Below are positions 5,685 through 9,353 of a stretch of DNA of 9,353 nt, one piece after another (positions within the stretch are counted from its first letter, which is position 1; every line of letters starts with the position of its first letter). The translations under genes and the position numbers were made by a program. The notes beneath the pieces are model-generated. The model was given only the letters and a program-made list of their open reading frames with translations. It was not told the origin of the DNA and did not search any database. The stretch spans positions 693-10,045 of the forward strand of contig DMQJ01000511.1 in NCBI GenBank assembly GCA_003455715.1, written 5' to 3'. The DNA is from Acidimicrobiaceae bacterium. GTDB taxonomy: Bacteria; Actinomycetota; Acidimicrobiia; Acidimicrobiales; Ilumatobacteraceae.

Positions 5685-7843
5685 GGGCCGTCGCCGGCCT
5701 CGTCGATCGGCAGTGCCACCAGACCGTCGAGCGCCAGTTGCCGGATGACCACTTCCGTCCGTGTGGGGAACCACTCGGTCTCCACCCATGCCACTTCGGC
5801 CTCCCAATCGGCGACACCCACCACCGTTCCGGACGCGTCGCCCCACCGGGCGGCTTCAGCGGCGAGCAGAGGGGCGACTTCGAGCCTTCTCGCCTCCCAG
5901 CGAGCCACGCTCGCCGCGGTGGCCAGCGCGCCGTCGGGGGCCACGTGCTCGGCGACCCGATCGCGGACGAGGACGAGGTACTCGGGGTGGCGGAGCAGCA
6001 CGCCGTGGAGCCAGCCGGGGTGGAAGTACGACGGAGACCACAACGACGAATCGACCACGATCGGGAAAGGGCCGCTGCGGTCGACGAGTGGATTGTGGTC
6101 GTAGGCGCCCAACGTGTGCTCGCCGTCGTGCAGAAAGAAGCGAAACGGGATGCCGTTGCCGCCAACGGCGTACCAGTTGTTGGCCAGGAAGTTGTCGAGC
6201 CAGATCGTCGGCGTGGTGTCGAGGTTGCCAGCGACGATGTCGATCAACCGGGAGTCGATGAGGTTCGGGAGGTCGACGAGTGTGGTGAGGAGCTGGTACT
6301 CCTCATCGGTGACGTGGCCGTCGGCAATCAGGACCCACAACTCCTCCCACTCGTCAGCGTCACCCTCAGCGACCTCGTTCTGGAAGCCGTCGCCGTGCTT
6401 GATGACGTCGTAGTCGCTCGCCGAGCCGCCCCACTGCTGTGCTGCGAACTGGTCGGTGATGCGTTCGGTGAGCATGTACACACCCCAGTACTGCCCATTG
6501 AGGAACAGGTGCGTCCACCGGCTCCGGGTCGCCGGGTGACCGGTCGCTGCCTGCGTGTCGCGCAACCACACATCTCGCAGCATCGTGTTGCGGTCGCTGC
6601 CCAGGTGCCAGGAGTGGTTCTGCTCCGAACGAAGGTCGAGCGCGTCGAACGTCTGCACTCCGTCTGGCCCAAAGAGCGGCGCCGTCAACAGCCCGCTGTA
6701 CTGCGGGCCGAAGGTGAGGCGCAGGCTGTGCTTCGGGTTCTCTGGGGCGCGGGAGAAGCCGCCCTTGATGCGGACCCCCGCGGCTCGGTGGAAGCGGGTG
6801 CCCGACGCCGGGTCGACGAAGTCGACCGACGCCGGCCGCTCCCACGCTGAGCCGGACTGCTCGGGGTTGGAGTAGATGCCGGTGACAGGATCGGTGAAGT
6901 GGGCCTGGTCGGCCTGCACGTTCATGACGGGTGCGGCGAGCAGTGCTGCCTCCACGGCGTCGACTTCGCTAGGAGTCAACCCCGGTGCGAACCCGTAGTC
7001 GTACACCTGCCCGTTCACCGGTCCGGTCGGCCAGCCCGCCGGTTGGCCGACCTGGGCCACCACCTCAGCGAGCGAATAGAACGTGGCGGAGGCTGGCGGC
7101 GAGTCGAACCAGTCGGGACGCGTCACCACCACGCGCAGCATCATCGAGCCGGCCACCTCGATGGGGCCGCTGTACACCGTGCCGTTGGTGGCGGTGGGGA
7201 GCGAACCATCGGTGGTGTAGATCATCGTTGCGTCCGGTACGTCGGTGGAAGCGCTCACCTCCGTCGCACCATCGAGCCAGCCGCCGTAGTGACTCAGCGT
7301 CGGTGTCGCCGCCACCCCTTCGCCAGCGGCCTCGTTGGGGGTGCCAGGGGTAGGTCGGAGCAGAAAACCGATGTCGTCGCCGCTGCCGAGGCCGTAGCTG
7401 ACGTCGACGAGCTGCGGTGGGAACGTGGGCGCGTACTCGCTCACCACCGTGCCGTCGGGGTCGGTGAGTGCGAGGTACTCACCTCCGGCTGAGAGCCTGA
7501 AGTTGGTGTGCAGCGGGTGCACCTCGTCCTGGTCGCTGGCGAAGACCACGAGAAAGCCTCCGGCAGGGAGCAACACCGCGGGGAACTCCCACTTGGTGAG
7601 GTTGGCGGCCGAGTCGGTGAGGTGCCAACCGCCAAGGTCGACAGCCGTGGCGCCACGGTTCCAGAGCTCGATCCAGTCGGAGGCGCTGCCGTCGTCGTCG
7701 AGCAGCGTGGTGGCGTTCGACGCCATGAACTCGCTGATGACGAGATCGACAGCCGAGGCTTGTGCTGGGTGATTCGAAGCTGTGGTCACCAGCGCCCCGC
7801 CAGCCAGCGTGGCGGCAATCGCGCACCCTCGCCAAGCGTTCAT
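5648..7843 (-). CDS. Secreted lamin-tail / chitobiase-C-terminal-like / CotH kinase-like protein
   Basis: This predicted exported protein has 731 residues. In order it shows a signal peptide (1-31, cleavage likely after Ala-Ser-Ala31) and a lamin-tail domain (about 32-152: ISEFMASNATTLLDDDG, SDWIELWN, GGWHLTD, LHTNFRLSAGGEYLAL). Next is a chitobiase/hexosaminidase C-terminal-like repeat (about 181-257: MIYTTDGSLPT, YSGPIEV). Last is a CotH-like region (about 350-670: VRIKGGFSR, LFLNGQYWGVYMLTERI, FRFFLHDGEHTLG, EAARWGDA). Known CotH is an atypical protein kinase of the Bacillus spore coat; here Asp573 of the HDGE motif is the likely metal-binding residue. Substrate and role are unknown; a function at the cell surface is inference. 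I chose ATG 7843 because it gives a clean signal peptide; a GTG at 7864 would add seven residues, and neither start has a good ribosome binding site. It is a single gene flanked by plus-strand genes, consistent with insertion between truA and rplM. Confidence 0.88.
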   Translation of the reverse strand: MNAWRGCAIAATLAGGALVTTASNHPAQASAVDLVISEFMASNATTLLDDDGSASDWIELWNRGATAVDLGGWHLTDSAANLTKWEFPAVLLPAGGFLVVFASDQDEVHPLHTNFRLSAGGEYLALTDPDGTVVSEYAPTFPPQLVDVSYGLGSGDDIGFLLRPTPGTPNEAAGEGVAATPTLSHYGGWLDGATEVSASTDVPDATMIYTTDGSLPTATNGTVYSGPIEVAGSMMLRVVVTRPDWFDSPPASATFYSLAEVVAQVGQPAGWPTGPVNGQVYDYGFAPGLTPSEVDAVEAALLAAPVMNVQADQAHFTDPVTGIYSNPEQSGSAWERPASVDFVDPASGTRFHRAAGVRIKGGFSRAPENPKHSLRLTFGPQYSGLLTAPLFGPDGVQTFDALDLRSEQNHSWHLGSDRNTMLRDVWLRDTQAATGHPATRSRWTHLFLNGQYWGVYMLTERITDQFAAQQWGGSASDYDVIKHGDGFQNEVAEGDADEWEELWVLIADGHVTDEEYQLLTTLVDLPNLIDSRLIDIVAGNLDTTPTIWLDNFLANNWYAVGGNGIPFRFFLHDGEHTLGAYDHNPLVDRSGPFPIVVDSSLWSPSYFHPGWLHGVLLRHPEYLVLVRDRVAEHVAPDGALATAASVARWEARRLEVAPLLAAEAARWGDASGTVVGVADWEAEVAWVETEWFPTRTEVVIRQLALDGLVALPIDEAGDGPYAPAERVGPVE

Positions 7844-7857
7844 GCGGCGATGGTAAC

Positions 7858-7877
7858 CGAGCACGTCAGTGTGCTTG
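7858..7877. repeat. Short inverted repeat upstream of the CotH-like gene
   Basis: The arms AGCAC (7860-7864) and GTGCT (7871-7875) flank a six-base spacer. Outward pairing continues with one G-T and one C-G pair. The dyad ends 14 bases before the minus-strand ATG at 7843, so it could be an operator or a 5' leader hairpin. Dyads of this size also arise by chance in GC-rich DNA. Confidence 0.3.
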
Positions 7878-7959
7878 CCGTGCGGTTCAGGCAGCTGTCG
7901 CCGATCACTCGCCGACCCGTCGACCCGCGAACTCCACGGTTGATATTCGCGCCCGCTGA

Positions 7960-7989
7960 TTGTGAGTGGGTGGCCGGTGCCCGTATCAT
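7960..7989 (+). promoter_or_regulatory. Candidate sigma-70-type promoter for rplM-rpsI-glmM
   Basis: A TTGTGA box (7960-7965) and a TATCAT box (7984-7989) are separated by 18 bp, close to the TTGACA and TATAAT consensus. Transcription would start near 7996 and leave a leader of about 70 bases before the rplM ATG. The boxes lie in the only sizeable non-coding gap of the window (7844-8064), which must also hold the promoter of the divergent CotH-like gene; I found no convincing box pair for that one. Confidence 0.45.
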
Positions 7990-7994
7990 TTCAC

Positions 7995-8040
7995 GGTTCC
8001 CTGGCGAACCTTGCCGGGTAGCGGGCCGCTCTGACGGCTC
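7995..8040 (+). promoter_or_regulatory. rplM: Possible structured leader of rplM (two small hairpins)
   Basis: Downstream of the candidate promoter are two stem-loops. The first pairs GGTTC (7995-7999) with GAACC (8006-8010) over a six-base loop. The second pairs 8023-8028 with 8035-8040 over a six-base loop, with one G-T pair. Both precede the rplM ribosome binding site AAAGG (8051-8055). In E. coli, L13 represses its own rplM-rpsI mRNA through the leader, so an autoregulatory site here is reasonable, but I do not recognise a known leader family. Confidence 0.3.
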
Positions 8041-8064
8041 TGTCGAAGTCAAAGGTTTCACACG

Positions 8065-8511
8065 ATGAGCACCTACTCACCCAAAGCGAGCGAGATCACC
8101 CGCGCCTGGCACGTCGTCGATGCCGAGGGCATGGTGCTCGGTCGCCTGTGCACCGAAGTCGCCCGCGTGCTGCGCGGCAAGCACAAGCCGATCTTCGCCC
8201 CCCACATCGACACCGGCGACCACGTGGTGATCATCAACGCCGACAAGGTGGTGCTCTCCAAGGGCAAGGCCGATGCCAAGAAGGTGTATCGCTACAGCGG
8301 CTACCCCGGTGGTCTGAAGACCGAGCGCTATAGCGACCTGCTCGGCCGCAACGCACCCGAGGCCATCCGCCTCAGTGTGAAGGGCATGCTGCCCAAGGGG
8401 CCGCTCGGCCGTCAGCAGATCAAGAAGCTGAAGGTGTATGCCGGTGCCGAGCACCCGCACGCCGCCCAGATGCCCGTCGTCCTCGAAATCGCAGCGGCCA
8501 AGGCCCGCTGA
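8065..8511 (+). CDS. rplM: 50S ribosomal protein L13 (uL13)
   Basis: L13 binds 23S rRNA early in 50S assembly. The 148-residue product has the actinobacterial-style N terminus STYSPK and the core [17 protein letters not shown], then [19 protein letters not shown]. The L13 signature starts at [14 protein letters not shown] and runs into LKVYAG. ATG 8065 lies 9 bases after AAAGG (8051-8055). Upstream is the 221-bp divergent region with a candidate promoter, so this gene opens a new transcription unit with rpsI 25 bp downstream and glmM after that. The gene is full length and unremarkable. Confidence 0.98.
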   Translation: MSTYSPKASEITRAWHVVDAEGMVLGRLCTEVARVLRGKHKPIFAPHIDTGDHVVIINADKVVLSKGKADAKKVYRYSGYPGGLKTERYSDLLGRNAPEAIRLSVKGMLPKGPLGRQQIKKLKVYAGAEHPHAAQMPVVLEIAAAKAR

Positions 8512-8536
8512 GCCTGAGCCCAGAAGGTAGATGCAC

Positions 8537-8932
8537 ATGGCCACCAAGCCGCTCACCCAGACAACCGGTCGCCGCAAGGAGGCCGTCGCCCGCGCTCGTT
8601 TGCGCCCCGGTAACGGCACCCACACCATCAACGGCAAGGCCTTCGACGTGTACTTCCCCACGGCCATGCAGCGCATGATCGTCACCGAGGCGCTCCGTGT
8701 GGCCGAGGTGGAGGAGAGCTACGACGTCGACGCCACGATGCACGGCGGCGGTGTCAGCGGCCAGGCTGGCGCGCTGCGCATGGCCATCGCCCGCTCGCTC
8801 GTGGAGATCGATCCCGAGTCGCGTCCTGCGCTGAAGAAGGCTGGCCTCCTCACTCGCGATCCGCGAAAGAAGGAGAGCAAGAAGTACGGCCTGGTCAAGG
8901 CCCGCAAGGCCAAGCAGTACACCAAGCGCTGA
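8537..8932 (+). CDS. rpsI: 30S ribosomal protein S9 (uS9)
   Basis: S9 lies in the head of the 30S subunit, and its C-terminal Lys-Arg tail reaches the P-site tRNA. The 131-residue product has TGRRKEAVARARL (10-22), the family core GGGVSGQAGALR (70-81), and ends YTKR with Arg131 in the tRNA-contacting position. Two in-frame ATGs occur at 8531 and 8537. I prefer 8537 because AGAAGG (8522-8527) then sits 9 bases upstream instead of 3, and it gives the typical MATKP-type start; the longer form would only add Met-His. It pairs with rplM as in nearly all bacteria. Confidence 0.97.
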   Translation: MATKPLTQTTGRRKEAVARARLRPGNGTHTINGKAFDVYFPTAMQRMIVTEALRVAEVEESYDVDATMHGGGVSGQAGALRMAIARSLVEIDPESRPALKKAGLLTRDPRKKESKKYGLVKARKAKQYTKR

Positions 8933-8945
8933 TTCGGCTCCGTCG

Positions 8946-9353
8946 GTGAGCCTCACCTTTGGCACCGACGGTGTCCGCGGCCGGGCGTTCACCGAACTCA
9001 CGCCTGCGTTCGTCGCCCGATTGGGCAATGCAGCGGCGCAGGTGCTTGGTGGCGGCCGATGGCTGGTGGGTCGCGATACCCGCGAGAGCAGCGACGCATT
9101 GAGCGCTGCGGTGGTGGCCGGTCTGGCCGCTGCCGGAGCCGATCCCCTGAACGCCGGCGTGGTCCCCACGCCGGCGCTCGCCTTTCTGGCGCAACAGTTG
9201 GGTGTTCCTGCAGCCATGGTCACCGCGTCGCACAACCCGTGGCACGACAACGGGGTGAAGGTGTTCGCCGCCGGTGGCACGAAGTTGGCCGACAACGTGG
9301 AACGTTCCATCGAAGCTGCCCTGACCGCCGCGGCGCCCGTGTCGCTGCCGGGG
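8946..9353 (+). CDS. glmM: Phosphoglucosamine mutase, N-terminal 136 residues (3' end outside window)
   Basis: GlmM converts glucosamine-6-phosphate to glucosamine-1-phosphate, a step on the route to UDP-GlcNAc for peptidoglycan. The visible part shows the N-terminal FGTDGVRGRAFTELTP, a GRDTRESS motif (42-49), VVPTPALAFL, and the phosphoserine active-site loop TASHNPWHDNG with Ser95 as the residue phosphorylated in the active enzyme. GTG 8946 is chosen because it places the family N terminus (S-L-T-F-G-T-D-G-V-R-G) directly after the start and lies 13 bp after rpsI; the ribosome binding site is weak. Frame is open to the window edge. rpsI followed by glmM is a common actinobacterial arrangement. 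The other phosphohexomutases are less likely given the SHNP context and this neighbourhood. Confidence 0.95.
   Translation, partial: MSLTFGTDGVRGRAFTELTPAFVARLGNAAAQVLGGGRWLVGRDTRESSDALSAAVVAGLAAAGADPLNAGVVPTPALAFLAQQLGVPAAMVTASHNPWHDNGVKVFAAGGTKLADNVERSIEAALTAAAPVSLPG

Noticed and set aside
5686..5699. GGCCG/CGGCC hairpin just after truA as a Rho-independent terminator
   Set aside because: The stem is only five pairs, no T-run follows on either strand, and it lies inside the coding sequence of the CotH-like gene.
4734..5846. A 370-codon minus-strand frame opposite truA and the end of dacB
   Set aside because: truA and dacB motifs are intact on the plus strand; this frame has no family features and is Gly/Arg-rich as expected from an antisense shadow.
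5636..6850. A 404-codon open frame on the plus strand opposite the CotH-like gene
   Set aside because: The minus-strand frame has a signal peptide and three recognisable domains, while the plus frame has a low-complexity composition typical of a shadow.
7862..7864. GTG start seven codons upstream for the CotH-like protein
   Set aside because: No ribosome binding site supports it, and the ATG at 7843 gives a compact signal peptide; it cannot be fully excluded.
8531..8536. Upstream ATG (Met-His extension) as the rpsI start
   Set aside because: It leaves only three bases to the Shine-Dalgarno AGAAGG, while the ATG at 8537 has normal spacing and matches the family N terminus.
1..9353. CRISPR arrays, tRNA or rRNA genes, insertion sequences, transposase or integrase remnants
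   Set aside because: I saw no spaced direct repeats, no tRNA-like cloverleaf in the single sizeable gap, and no transposase-like frames; the window is almost entirely coding.

Overview
The window is a high-GC (roughly two-thirds G+C by eye) stretch of bacterial chromosome. It holds the end of the spc ribosomal-protein operon, the complete alpha operon with a two-gene tail, one large secreted-protein gene on the opposite strand, and the start of the rplM-rpsI-glmM operon. The rpoA, rplQ, rpsD, rplM and rpsI products, the truA position after rplQ, and rpsI followed by glmM all point to Actinobacteria. I lean towards an Acidimicrobiia/Ilumatobacter-like lineage, but that finer placement is inference from protein flavour.

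Layout: 1-5684 is one uninterrupted plus-strand run: secY (3' end only), infA, rpmJ (37 codons), rpsM, rpsK, rpsD, rpoA, rplQ, dacB-like, truA. Gaps are 25 bp or less, and several junctions overlap (TAATG at rpsM/rpsK, ATGA at dacB/truA). The run couples the protein-export channel, translation initiation, ribosome assembly, the RNA polymerase alpha subunit, a cell-wall DD-carboxypeptidase and a tRNA pseudouridine synthase. Region 5648-7843 on the minus strand encodes a secreted 731-residue protein with lamin-tail, chitobiase-C-terminal-like and CotH-kinase-like regions. Its 3' end overlaps the 3' end of truA by 37 bp. A 221-bp divergent intergenic region (7844-8064) carries a candidate promoter and two small hairpins ahead of rplM. 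Then rplM, rpsI and the first 136 codons of glmM run off the right edge.

Most of the window is well-conserved housekeeping sequence, and I do not see an undescribed multi-gene system in it. The observations most worth a second look are three. First, the SecY tail (and to a lesser extent InfA) is strikingly proteobacterial in type, and adk/map are absent between secY and infA. That suggests lateral replacement of a secY-infA block or a chimeric contig. Second, a CotH/lamin-tail secreted protein of a style I associate with Planctomycetes/Verrucomicrobia sits between truA and rplM. Third, a dacB-like gene is wired into the ribosomal operon.
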